From: CAXWPM01 sp965206125
Lineage (GTDB): Bacteria; Acidobacteriota; Terriglobia; 20CM-2-55-15
Direction of reading: 5' to 3'
Length of the DNA stretch: 64,000 bases
NCBI GenBank assembly: GCA_965206125.1
Contig: CBDBIN010000037.1
Span: forward strand, 62,001-126,000
Part shown: positions 1 to 7,553 of the stretch, in pieces
Layout: each line of letters begins with the position of its first letter
Numbering within the stretch: position 1 is the first letter of the stretch
Program-made: the position numbers and the translations under genes
The notes under the pieces: generated by a model
Told to the model about the DNA's origin: nothing
What the model saw: the letters and a program-made list of their open reading frames with translations, nothing else
The model's database searches: none

Positions 1-216
1 CAGTTTGTTTTCCGTTACGAAAACCTGCAGATTGACGATCTGGCCAGCGCCAACCGTGGGGAGGCGTATACCGTCGGTGTGAACTGGTGGCTCAGCCGGT
101 TCATCCGCTACCAATCGAATGTGGCGTTCGAACGCTTCCAGCACCCCGATCGCACGGGCCTCTTCAACAGACGAAGCACGATCACGTTCCTGGGCCGGAT
201 GCAGGTCATGTTCTAG
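1..216 (+). CDS. C-terminal end of a phosphate-selective porin O/P-like outer-membrane protein (partial)
   Basis: The frame is open from the first base and ends at TAG 214-216, giving the last 71 residues of a protein that starts outside the window. The tail alternates polar and aromatic residues (FRYENLQ, YTVGVNWWLSRFIRYQ, NVAFERF), as in amphipathic beta strands, and ends in Phe (QVMF), the usual signal for insertion of outer-membrane barrels. The 'GVNWWLSRFIRYQSN' block resembles the last strands of OprO/OprP-family anion porins. The family assignment rests on a short segment, so another large porin is possible. Confidence 0.6.
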   Translation, partial: QFVFRYENLQIDDLASANRGEAYTVGVNWWLSRFIRYQSNVAFERFQHPDRTGLFNRRSTITFLGRMQVMF

Positions 217-240
217 CTTGCACCGAACAAACGCCAAAAG

Positions 241-1245
241 TCAGTCCGCGGCCAGGACATGTCCTTGTTCGGTCTTGTCGGGAAGCGATGAGGACCTGTC
301 CTGTGGCGCGCGCCAATGGTCGATCACTGAGACTCGCTGGACGCAGCTGACCGTGCAGCCGGGCGCGCACGGCTTCTTCGAGTAGAACTCCCGTTCGATG
401 TCCTCGGTGGTGTAGTCGGCCAGAGGTGTGCCGGGATAACCCCGCTGCTGGGAACAATAGTGAACGAGGCCGTCCTCGCAGATGTAGAGGTATCGCGCAC
501 CGGCCCGACAGCTCCAGTCATTGGTCTTTCCCTTCGCCAGGTTTTCCTGAAACCAGTCCAGCCGGGTGTAGCTCGTGCTGCCGATGCTTCGAATCTTGCG
601 ATAGACCCGTTCTTCCCTCTTCTTGAGAGGCTTGACCTGGCCTCCGCCGTCATGGATGATCCCGAGCGACGTCGAAAAACCGAGGTGCTGAGCCAGTTCC
701 GTGATGTGCAGGGCGTCCTCGGGCTGCTTGATGCCGCCGCCGATGACCGAGTTGATGTTGACGTCGAAGTCGGCGTACTCCCTCAGGTACTGCAGTTTTT
801 TCTCCAGGACCTTAAGGCTCTTCATCGATACTTCATCGGGTTCGATATTATCGATGCTGATCTGCAGGTACTCCAGGCCACACTCGTTCAGGGCGCGGAT
901 TCTGTCGGGAACCAGCAGGTATCCATTCGTGATGATCCCTGCGATCATCCCACCCGAGCGGATGCGGGCGATGATCTTCTCGATCTCGGGATGCATCAGG
1001 GGCTCGCCGCCGCTTATCGTGACGATCGACGTGCCCAGATCCGCCAGTTTGTCCACACGCCGGAACATCTCCTCGGTCGATACCGGAGGGGAGAAATCGT
1101 CGTACTCGTTGCAGTACGTGCAGGCGAGGTTGCAACGCCGCATCGGGATGATGTGTGCCAGCATCGGGTGCCGGGTAGACGTCAACCCCCGCACGATCAT
1201 CCGCGTTTCGCGCCATGCGAGTCGAAACTTGGTCCTACGGTTCAT
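241..1245 (-). CDS. Radical SAM protein with SPASM-like C-terminal cysteines
   Basis: The 334-residue protein has the radical SAM cluster motif CX3CX2C (Cys38, Cys42, Cys45, in CNLACTYC) and the SAM-binding GGEP motif near residue 95. The last third holds more cysteines (WSCRAG, YICEDG, HYCSQQ, PCAPGCTVSC), in the manner of SPASM/twitch domains that bind auxiliary Fe-S clusters. Such enzymes cleave S-adenosylmethionine to a 5'-deoxyadenosyl radical; many with SPASM domains modify peptides or act as anaerobic sulfatase-maturating enzymes. No precursor peptide or partner is visible nearby. It stands alone, convergent with the porin end and in line with the next leftward gene about 80 bp away. 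The substrate cannot be assigned. Confidence 0.88.
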   Translation of the reverse strand: MNRRTKFRLAWRETRMIVRGLTSTRHPMLAHIIPMRRCNLACTYCNEYDDFSPPVSTEEMFRRVDKLADLGTSIVTISGGEPLMHPEIEKIIARIRSGGMIAGIITNGYLLVPDRIRALNECGLEYLQISIDNIEPDEVSMKSLKVLEKKLQYLREYADFDVNINSVIGGGIKQPEDALHITELAQHLGFSTSLGIIHDGGGQVKPLKKREERVYRKIRSIGSTSYTRLDWFQENLAKGKTNDWSCRAGARYLYICEDGLVHYCSQQRGYPGTPLADYTTEDIEREFYSKKPCAPGCTVSCVQRVSVIDHWRAPQDRSSSLPDKTEQGHVLAAD

Positions 1246-1325
1246 GGGTCCTGGGGGCCGTCCCCGGAAGGCCGGGTGGACGTAACATTAGAACACAACA
1301 AGCGATCATGCCGGCGGCGATGCGG

Positions 1326-2915
1326 TCAGGGGCGAAACCGAATCACGACTCGAACCTTCTGTGCCCGGGCGTCAAACTGCCAGTGACGGACTGCGTTCGT
1401 CGCCAGACCACCGAAGATATCGGGTCGGGCCGAGATCAGCCACAACCCCACCACCTCGCCTCGGTCCGAAATCTGCACATCCACGGTCACCTCTCCCGCT
1501 ACCCCACCGCGGCGCAGTTCATCCGGATAAATGGGGCGCACCAGCGATCGGATGCGGGGGCCGTCGTCGGAATCGGACGCGAGCTCGTATTCAAGGTACT
1601 CGTCGCTACCGGAAGCGTAGTAAGTCAAAGCTGCCGGGGCCGTCGACGACGGCTCGGTCCGCGAAGATGGCTGGGACAGCGACGTCCCGGCGGCGGGCGG
1701 GGATGTCGGGCGGCCGGCGGCAAGCAGAACCAGTTCGCGGAGCCGTTGAAGCTCGTCGAGATAGATTTCAGAAAGCGCCAGGTACACGAGCGGATCGCGC
1801 GTCCGTTCATGGGACGCGCGTTCGAGCGTGGAAAGGACCTCGGGTATGCGGCCTTCGCCCATCTGGACAAGGTGAAACGCTGCCAACGGCCCCATGTCGT
1901 CGTCGATCAACGCGTCCACGAAGTGCTCCCGAGCCTCCTGGTAACTCCCGACCATGCGCGACATGATTCCTCGGGAATAAGCAACGCGGGGGCGAACAGC
2001 GTCGTTGCCGGCAGCCGACGCGAGATACATTGCAGCCTCTTCGTCACGTCCGGTCGACAACAGCATCTCTCCGATGCTGACGTCGACCCACGCCCGGTCG
2101 ATCGCCTCGGTTCGAGAGTGCGCGATCTCGACGTCCCCCTCGAAATTGACCAGCGATCGGGCGTGGATACCGTGCCGAAGATAGCCGGCCAGCTCGACCT
2201 CCAGGTCGCTCATCGTCACGGGCAGGAAGTCCATCAGCTCGACGTCATGCCGCCGCAAGTCTTCCTGGTAGATCCCGAACTGCTCGGCGTATGGGCCGTG
2301 CTTCAGATAGTGCACCAGGGCCCAGGCCTGGGTATAAAAAAGGTTGGCCTTGTCCTGTTCATTGTAGTGGGGCGAGGTCGGATCGACGTCGAACAGCTCG
2401 GACAGGGGCAGCAACGGACCGGCGATGAGAAGATTCACCTTCTCTCTCGGCGTCTGTCCAACCGTCATGGTGTTACCGCTGATCACGGCCGAAGCGAAGT
2501 ATTCGCCAAGCCCCTCGTTGAGCCACGTCGGGGGGCTTTCCAGCGCCCTCGAAATCAGGTAGTGCGCCAGCTCGTGCTGGATGATGCGTGTCGAACCCCG
2601 GGCTAGCTCCGAGGAGAGCACGATGTAATCGCGGTCGATGCCCTTCTGGTAATAGCCTTCGACGGAGATCGCTTCCCCTTCGTACAAAGGGCCGAGCCGC
2701 TCCATCTCATGCGGCTCGAGGATCAGGACGTCGAGGGGGAGTTCGGGTATTCGCATGTTCTGGAAAGCATGCCTGCCGACCAGTTGATAAAAGGTTTCCA
2801 ACTCCTCGAGCACCTCCAGGGCACGCTCTTCGCCCACGGGCGACTTGACCACGAAGGCGTCGGAGCGGACCTGGACCCAGGAGGTTACCAGGACCATGGC
2901 CAGGACAAGATTCAT
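1326..2915 (-). CDS. Secreted HExxH-type peptidase-like protein with TPR-like middle and TonB C-terminal domain
   Basis: The start was placed at ATG 2915 because it opens a short hydrophobic signal-like segment (MNLVLAMVLVTSW); the longer frame to 3056 has a low-complexity N-terminus lying over an intergenic repeat. The 529-residue product has a gluzincin-type zinc motif HELAH (within IIQHELAHYL) followed by NEGLGEYFAS, the arrangement of peptidase MA/DUF1570-like proteins. The middle is helical and TPR-like. The last 80 residues, with 'VRPIYPDELRRGGVAGEV' and 'AVRHWQF', match a TonB/energy-transducer C-terminal domain, which usually contacts outer-membrane receptors or peptidoglycan. A periplasmic location is likely. 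The protease activity is inferred only from the motif. Confidence 0.8.
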   Translation of the reverse strand: MNLVLAMVLVTSWVQVRSDAFVVKSPVGEERALEVLEELETFYQLVGRHAFQNMRIPELPLDVLILEPHEMERLGPLYEGEAISVEGYYQKGIDRDYIVLSSELARGSTRIIQHELAHYLISRALESPPTWLNEGLGEYFASAVISGNTMTVGQTPREKVNLLIAGPLLPLSELFDVDPTSPHYNEQDKANLFYTQAWALVHYLKHGPYAEQFGIYQEDLRRHDVELMDFLPVTMSDLEVELAGYLRHGIHARSLVNFEGDVEIAHSRTEAIDRAWVDVSIGEMLLSTGRDEEAAMYLASAAGNDAVRPRVAYSRGIMSRMVGSYQEAREHFVDALIDDDMGPLAAFHLVQMGEGRIPEVLSTLERASHERTRDPLVYLALSEIYLDELQRLRELVLLAAGRPTSPPAAGTSLSQPSSRTEPSSTAPAALTYYASGSDEYLEYELASDSDDGPRIRSLVRPIYPDELRRGGVAGEVTVDVQISDRGEVVGLWLISARPDIFGGLATNAVRHWQFDARAQKVRVVIRFRP

Positions 2916-3243
2916 CAGTTCAAGTCTACACCCACGGTACGGACAAGACCCATAACAGAACCGGAAGCCCACGCATGAACCGAGAGCCGTAGCGACCGCG
3001 TATCCCCGTTCCGTTTCACTTCCCGACTCCGCCGCTACCGCTCCGGGTTGTGCCACGGGCTGTTAAGCATGAAGCGCTGCGGGAACGATGCTCACTTGCG
3101 TGGGCGGACCGTGCCCGTCCGAGTTCCCTCATCATGGGCCACGGATCCTCTTTTAGTGGCCTAGGGCACTCTTCATTCGTCAGGCCGGCCGAGGGCGCGG
3201 TGGGCCCGACGCTAAGGAAGATTAGACAGCTTATAATCTCCCA
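2916..3243. other. Divergent intergenic region with dispersed repeat copies
   Basis: This 328-base gap between divergent genes holds no convincing gene. At 2956-3001 lie degenerate direct copies of the 'GAACCGNNAGCGGTAGCGACCG' repeat (2956 and 2977), and at 3027-3052 an inverted copy (CGCCGCTACCGCTCCGGGTT), so the pair could form a long imperfect stem. The same repeat family makes the tandem array at 22390 and a single copy at 32826. The right end carries the TATAAT box described for the cyclase gene. Confidence 0.6.
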
Positions 3244-3246
3244 ATG
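3232..3246 (+). promoter_or_regulatory. Perfect -10 box six bases before the cyclase ATG (leaderless promoter candidate)
   Basis: TATAAT at 3232-3237 is followed by six bases and the ATG at 3244. Transcription would then begin at or next to the start codon. No good -35 hexamer is seen at the standard distance (ACGCTA at 17 bp), and no Shine-Dalgarno sequence precedes the ATG. The same spacing recurs at 21340 and 47979. Confidence 0.45.
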
Positions 3247-5067
3247 GAACTGAACTTCCGGTGGACGCTGCACCTGAAGTCACCGCCTGACCGGCTCTGG
3301 CAATACATCGCGGACACGGGCAGTCTGAATCAGGCGGCCGGTCTACCCGAATGGAAGCTCAGCTACGTCCCTGAGGCCGACGGCGGATCGCACCAGTTCG
3401 GAGAGGCGCGATACAAGGGATGGCGTCTCCGGTGGGATGAACATCCCTTCGAATGGATCGAGGGGCGTCAGTACTCGGTCCTTCGCGAATACCACAACGG
3501 GCCGATGCGCAGCTTCCGAATGTCGGTCCGTTTGGAGCCCGAAGACGGCGGGACGTATCTCGAAGAAACCATCACGATAGAGCCACGGTGGGTCTTGATC
3601 GCGCCCGCGATCTACTGGGAGGTCGGTTTCCGTTCCCGACGGCGGTTCAAGCGAGTCTACCGGGAGATCGACGGCTTCGTTCAGGGCAAAGCGCCGATGC
3701 CGTTCGCTCCGGTGGATCGCCGGATGATGTCCCTCGAACGGATGGCGGAACTCCGGGCCCGCCTGGGCGTCGCTGATACCGAGGGTTGTCTCGCCCGGCT
3801 CATCGAAGTGCTCGAAACTTTCCCTGACAAGGACCTGGACCGGATGCGCGCATATGCCTTCGCGGACCGATGGGGTGCTGGCCGAAGGGAGGTTCTCCGG
3901 CTCTTCCTGAACGCCGCAGCCCTCGGGCTGTTGGATCTTTCGTGGGACGTCATTTGCCCCAGTTGCCGCGGAGCGAAGGTGCGTGAGGGTCGCCTTCGCG
4001 ACCTGCGACTGGAAGCCCATTGCGACGCGTGCAACATCCGCTACACGGCGGATTTCTCGAAAACTGTGGAAGTGACATTTCGCCCCGGTTCGGCGATCCG
4101 CCGACTGGAGGTGGCCGACTACTGCAGCGGCGGACCGATGAATGCACCCCATGTCGTGGCCCAGCAACACGTCACTGTCGGCGAATCCCGGACGATCCCG
4201 CTTCGACTGCAGCCATGGCGATACAGATTGCGGTCGTTGAAGCTGGATGAAGAAGGGCTGATTCAAGTGAAAGATGGGGCCGGGATAGACGAGGTCACGA
4301 TGACTTTCACATCCTCAGCAGTTGTGCCCGGCGCCGAAGCGTCGATCGAGCCGGAAGCCTCACTGACGATCCGGAACGCGTCCGACAAGCCGCACACGGT
4401 GATGCTGGAACGAAGCGCGGACCGGCACCAGGCATCGACGGCCGCCGAGGTCACGACCTTCCCGGAGTTCCGCAGCATGTTTTCCGAAGAAGTGCTCTCA
4501 CCCGACACCGAAGTCAGCGCCGGCACGTTGTCCATCATGTTCACGGACTTGCGGTCGTCCACTGCGATGTACGAGCAGGTCGGAGACACGTCGGCATACG
4601 CCCGAGTTCGGCAACACTTCGAGGTCCTGCGTGGCGTCGTAGAATCTCACGACGGCACGTTCGTCAAGACGATCGGGGACGCCGTCATGGCGGTATTCGC
4701 GGACCCCGCACGCGCAGTGGGCGCAGCCCTGTTGATGCATAAACGCATTGAGGAAGACAACCGGGAACAAACGCCTTCACTGACACTCAAGATCGGCATC
4801 CACCGAGGTCGGTGTTTCGCGGTGAACCTGAACAAACGCCTCGACTACTTCGGCACCTCGGTCAACATAGCGGCACGGATACAGAAGGAAAGCCGCGGCG
4901 GCGATGTGGTTGTCAGCGACGAGGTGCTCGGCGACGGGGAGGTAGGACGGCTCCTCGAGTCCGTGCGACACACGAAGGAGTCGGTTGAAGTCGAGATAAG
5001 GGGGCTGTCGGGAAGCCGCCGGGTTCATCGTCTGGTCGCGAGAGCGGATCCTCGGGACACGTCTTGA
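3244..5067 (+). CDS. Class III adenylate/guanylate cyclase with SRPBCC and DUF5939-like sensory domains
   Basis: The 607-residue protein has three parts. Residues 1-150 resemble a SRPBCC (START-like) ligand-binding fold (FRWTLHLKSPPDRLWQYI, then ETITIEP and a C-terminal helix). Residues 170-420 look like the DUF5939 region found before cyclase domains and include a zinc-ribbon-like CPSCRG...CDACN pair. Residues 420-605 are a class III nucleotide cyclase domain: 'MFTDLRSST' supplies one metal Asp, 'KTIGDAVMAVF' the second, and 'LDYFGTSVNIAARIQ' the transition-state Asn/Arg segment. It should make cAMP (or cGMP) in the cytoplasm in response to a bound small hydrophobic ligand; the ligand is inference. 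It is monocistronic by position, with a -10 box immediately upstream. Confidence 0.88.
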   Translation: MELNFRWTLHLKSPPDRLWQYIADTGSLNQAAGLPEWKLSYVPEADGGSHQFGEARYKGWRLRWDEHPFEWIEGRQYSVLREYHNGPMRSFRMSVRLEPEDGGTYLEETITIEPRWVLIAPAIYWEVGFRSRRRFKRVYREIDGFVQGKAPMPFAPVDRRMMSLERMAELRARLGVADTEGCLARLIEVLETFPDKDLDRMRAYAFADRWGAGRREVLRLFLNAAALGLLDLSWDVICPSCRGAKVREGRLRDLRLEAHCDACNIRYTADFSKTVEVTFRPGSAIRRLEVADYCSGGPMNAPHVVAQQHVTVGESRTIPLRLQPWRYRLRSLKLDEEGLIQVKDGAGIDEVTMTFTSSAVVPGAEASIEPEASLTIRNASDKPHTVMLERSADRHQASTAAEVTTFPEFRSMFSEEVLSPDTEVSAGTLSIMFTDLRSSTAMYEQVGDTSAYARVRQHFEVLRGVVESHDGTFVKTIGDAVMAVFADPARAVGAALLMHKRIEEDNREQTPSLTLKIGIHRGRCFAVNLNKRLDYFGTSVNIAARIQKESRGGDVVVSDEVLGDGEVGRLLESVRHTKESVEVEIRGLSGSRRVHRLVARADPRDTS

Positions 5068-5092
5068 TTTCCCAAAGGGGTTCCCTGTAACG

Positions 5093-5317
5093 GTGCCCGC
5101 TGCCGGTATGCCGGCTACGTCCGACGTGTTCCTGATGTTGTTTAAGGGACCGACCTTGTCGTTCTCTGGCCGCTTCGAGCACGCAGGAGAACCCAGCGAA
5201 GCCGGATTCGATGTGTCAGTCGAGGCCTTCGCCCAAAAGCCGACGGTGTATCTGGTGGTCGGTGATGGTGCCGCCTTCTTGCTCGGAATCGATTTCACCT
5301 CGGGCACGCTACCGTAA
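5093..5317 (+). CDS. Possible small hypothetical protein
   Basis: A 74-residue frame with a GTG start fills most of the gap between the cyclase and the decarboxylase operon. The sequence (for example FKGPTLSFSGRFEHAG and KPTVYLVVGDGAAFLLG) has a protein-like composition but I recognise no family. No clear ribosome-binding site precedes it. The antisense frame reads as a typical shadow. It could be a real small protein, or non-coding. Confidence 0.3.
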   Translation: MPAAGMPATSDVFLMLFKGPTLSFSGRFEHAGEPSEAGFDVSVEAFAQKPTVYLVVGDGAAFLLGIDFTSGTLP

Positions 5318-5324
5318 CGGTAGC
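5308..5324. promoter_or_regulatory. Perfect inverted repeat upstream of the decarboxylase operon
   Basis: GCTACCGT-A-ACGGTAGC is a perfect palindrome with 8-base arms, 22 bases before the ATG of the decarboxylase alpha gene and just before a -10-like TAGAAT (5333-5338). Its position fits an operator; it also overlaps the stop codon of the doubtful small gene and could be part of a terminator stem. Confidence 0.4.
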
Positions 5325-5346
5325 TCTTGTTGTAGAATCCGCGACC

Positions 5347-5862
5347 ATGCCCGTATCCGAACCGAATTCCAGGATCATCTTCGATGCGTTGAAGGGCTCC
5401 GGCGTGGAGTTGATGTCGGCGTTACCGGAAACATGGCTCGTCCACATCATGGACATGGCGGACGATGACCCCGGCACGACTCTGGTTCGCATCACCCGGG
5501 AAGAAGAGGCCGTCGGCATATCGGCCGGCGCCCATCTGGCCGGTGTCCGATCGGCGCTGCTGATGCAGAACCACGGGTTCCTGGCCTCGATAAACCCGAT
5601 CGTCTCGCTCGCGCTGCTCTACAAAATCCCTCTCTTGATGCTGATCAGCTACCGGGGGCACATGGGCGAGACGCACCCGTGGCAGACCATGGGGGGACTG
5701 ATGACCGAGCCTCTGCTGACCGCTCTGGATATTCCCTACGACCGACTGCACGATCCCGCCGACGTGGATCGGCAGATCCGGGCGGCCCAGACGCTGGCGG
5801 AATCCGCGCTGACCCCGGTTGCGTTGTTGCTCGAGCGCCAGTTGATGTGGGAGGAGTCGTGA
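5347..5862 (+). CDS. Thiamine-diphosphate decarboxylase, alpha (Pyr-domain) subunit, sulfopyruvate/phosphonopyruvate decarboxylase-like
   Basis: The 171-residue protein corresponds to the N-terminal Pyr domain of ThDP enzymes as a separate chain, like the ComD subunit of sulfopyruvate decarboxylase. Visible marks are the catalytic-Glu segment 'RITREEEAVGISAGAHLAG', 'LLMQNHGFLASINPIVSL' and 'LISYRGHMGETHPWQ', all characteristic of the sulfopyruvate/phosphonopyruvate decarboxylase group. Its TGA overlaps the GTG start of the beta subunit (GTGA), so the two should be made in equal amounts. Without coenzyme M genes nearby a role in coenzyme M synthesis is unlikely; a 2-oxo-acid decarboxylase for another substrate is the better reading. 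Confidence 0.85.
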   Translation: MPVSEPNSRIIFDALKGSGVELMSALPETWLVHIMDMADDDPGTTLVRITREEEAVGISAGAHLAGVRSALLMQNHGFLASINPIVSLALLYKIPLLMLISYRGHMGETHPWQTMGGLMTEPLLTALDIPYDRLHDPADVDRQIRAAQTLAESALTPVALLLERQLMWEES

Positions 5863-6425
5863 AGCGAGCCGAGGCGTTGGCCGCCCTTTACCCGGACATT
5901 CAGGACGACGCCGTCGTCACGATCATGGGCGCCGTTGCCGTGGAGCTTTACACGCTAGGCCATCGTCCGAACTTCTTCTACCTGGAACACGCCATGGGTC
6001 TGGCGTCATCGATGGGCCTGGGCCTGGCTCTGTCCAGGCCGAGCCGACGTGTGACCGTGTTCGACGGCGACGGGTCTGCCCTGATGAACCTGGGAACGTT
6101 CAGCACGCTGGCCTGGCACGCCCCCAACAATCTGACGCACGTGATCTTCGACAATGAGAGCCTGCTCTCGGTCGGCGGGTTTCCGACGGCTACTTCCGCC
6201 GGATCGGATCTCGCCGGGATTGCGGAGCGTTCGGGAATCGAGGGTGCGGTCACGGTTCGCACGGTCGAGCAATTGAAAGCCGCATGGGCCGAAGCTCGGG
6301 CACGTCGGAGGCTGGCCACGATCGGCGCGAAGGTGGAGGCCGTCGGCCCCGCCTCGTTCGACATGGATATCACGATGCTGGAAAATCGATTTGAGTTCCA
6401 GCGCTGGCTTCGGGAGGTCGAATAA
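5859..6425 (+). CDS. Thiamine-diphosphate decarboxylase, beta (PP-domain) subunit, ComE-like
   Basis: The GTG start at 5859 overlaps the alpha stop by the GTGA junction and gives 188 residues, the size of a free-standing ThDP-binding PP domain. The diphosphate/Mg motif is visible as 'GDGSALMNLGTFSTLA...PNN...IFDNE', close to the GDG-X(about 25)-NN consensus. Together with the upstream subunit it would form a two-chain 2-oxo-acid decarboxylase. Three bases separate its stop from the cyclase-family gene, so the three genes form one operon. Confidence 0.87.
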   Translation: MKRAEALAALYPDIQDDAVVTIMGAVAVELYTLGHRPNFFYLEHAMGLASSMGLGLALSRPSRRVTVFDGDGSALMNLGTFSTLAWHAPNNLTHVIFDNESLLSVGGFPTATSAGSDLAGIAERSGIEGAVTVRTVEQLKAAWAEARARRRLATIGAKVEAVGPASFDMDITMLENRFEFQRWLREVE

Positions 6426-6428
6426 GCG

Positions 6429-7208
6429 ATGTCGATATTGAACAAATTGATCGGCGCTCTGGTGGACGGCGAAATCGAGGTCATCGATCTGACGTCGGAT
6501 CTCGATGCCGACTCTCCTCTGCTGCCGTTGCCGCCCGAATGGCCCAACACGCCGGCCTTCGAGCTCCACGAAATCTCCCGCTACGACGAGCGTGGTCCGG
6601 CCTGGTACTGGAACTGGTTCAAGACCGGAGAACATACGGGGACTCATTTCGACGCTCCGGTTCACTGGGTCAGCGGGAAGGACCTCGATTCGAACAGCGT
6701 GGGCACTATTCCGGTGCGGTCGTTCGTCGGGCAGGCATCGGTTCTGGACGCCACTGCCGAATCCGCCGAGAACCCTGATTTCCTGATCGACGTCGACTTC
6801 ATCAGGGCCTGGGAAGGGCGGCACGGGCAGATTCCGGAGCGGAGCTGGGTTCTGCTGCGAACCGACTGGTCCGGAAGAACGGGCGAGGAGTTCCTGAACA
6901 TCGACGACAAGGGCCCTCATACGCCGGGATGGAAGAAGGAGGCCTCGCTGTTCCTGGCCGAGGAGAGGGATGTGCTGGGCGTCGGCGTCGAGACAATCGG
7001 CACCGATGCCGGACAGGCGGCCGGGTTCGACCCGCCGTTCTCGAACCACTACGTGATGCACGGCCACGGCAAGTTCGGGCTGACCAACCTGATCAACCTG
7101 GATCGCCTCCCCCCGACGGGTTCCGTCGTGATCGCCGCCCCGCTGAAGATCGTCGGGGGTTCGGGAAGCCCGTTGCGGGTCATCGCTCTGGCACCAAAGA
7201 CGAGCTGA
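6429..7208 (+). CDS. Cyclase-family metal-dependent hydrolase (kynurenine formamidase-like fold)
   Basis: The 259-residue protein carries 'EHTGTHFDAPVHW', the HxGTHxDxPxH metal-binding motif of the cyclase/KynB family, and a later 'GVGVETIGTDAG' segment typical of the same fold. Members hydrolyse amides or esters (N-formylkynurenine, isatin) and some have unknown substrates. It lies three bases after the ComE-like subunit, so it probably acts on the precursor or product of the decarboxylase. Isatin hydrolase or formamidase would give an arylglyoxylate-type 2-oxo acid, which a benzoylformate-like decarboxylase could use; that link is inference. Confidence 0.83.
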   Translation: MSILNKLIGALVDGEIEVIDLTSDLDADSPLLPLPPEWPNTPAFELHEISRYDERGPAWYWNWFKTGEHTGTHFDAPVHWVSGKDLDSNSVGTIPVRSFVGQASVLDATAESAENPDFLIDVDFIRAWEGRHGQIPERSWVLLRTDWSGRTGEEFLNIDDKGPHTPGWKKEASLFLAEERDVLGVGVETIGTDAGQAAGFDPPFSNHYVMHGHGKFGLTNLINLDRLPPTGSVVIAAPLKIVGGSGSPLRVIALAPKTS

Positions 7209-7224
7209 TATCCCGCGCCCTGCT

Positions 7225-7530
7225 CTACTCGACGCGCCCGAAGCGCATGTCGTAAACGCGCCCCAGGCCGAGAGACAGGCTCGTGATGCGACGGGTTCCA
7301 TCGCGGCGGAAGCGGACGATGTTCCCGCACATGCGAAGAGCGTCACGGTAGAGGGGCTCCACCGTCCGTGTCCGGTTGGGTCGCTGCCATACATCGAACA
7401 CACCGTCATCCAGACCTATCACCAAGGTCGTCTCGGCATCCTCGCTCGGCGCATGCGACGAACAGCCAGAGGTTGAAACATGTTTCGAATCCATCCCCGT
7501 TGCGGCATCATGATTGAGCCCACTTTGCAC
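7225..7530 (-). pseudogene. Likely C-terminal remnant of a serine hydrolase (beta-lactamase-like family)
   Basis: The frame codes for 101 residues and ends in 'NIVRFRRDGTRRITSLSLGLGRVYDMRFGRVE', which has the pattern of the small C-terminal beta domain that follows serine hydrolase/beta-lactamase domains in many environmental bacteria (RFxRDxxGRVTxLxLxxGRVxxLRFER). The catalytic domain is absent: there is no SxxK or YxN, and the N-terminal 30 residues look non-homologous. I read it as the 3' stump of a deleted gene. A genuine short protein cannot be excluded. Confidence 0.4.
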
Positions 7531-7553
7531 GCGAATTTCCAGGAGGTATCTCG

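Noticed and set aside
460..1386. 308-codon open frame on the + strand
   Set aside because: Antisense to the radical SAM gene and without any recognisable pattern.
1215..2606. 463-codon open frame on the + strand
   Set aside because: It lies antisense to the HELAH/TonB-domain gene, which has clear family motifs; the + frame is Arg/Gly/His-rich shadow sequence typical of GC-rich DNA.
5347..6425. Coenzyme M biosynthesis comDE
   Set aside because: The subunits resemble ComD/ComE, but no comA, comB or comC genes or methanogen-like context are present.
6006..7409. 467-codon open frame on the - strand
   Set aside because: Covers two well-supported + strand genes (ComE-like subunit and cyclase-family protein); composition is that of a shadow.
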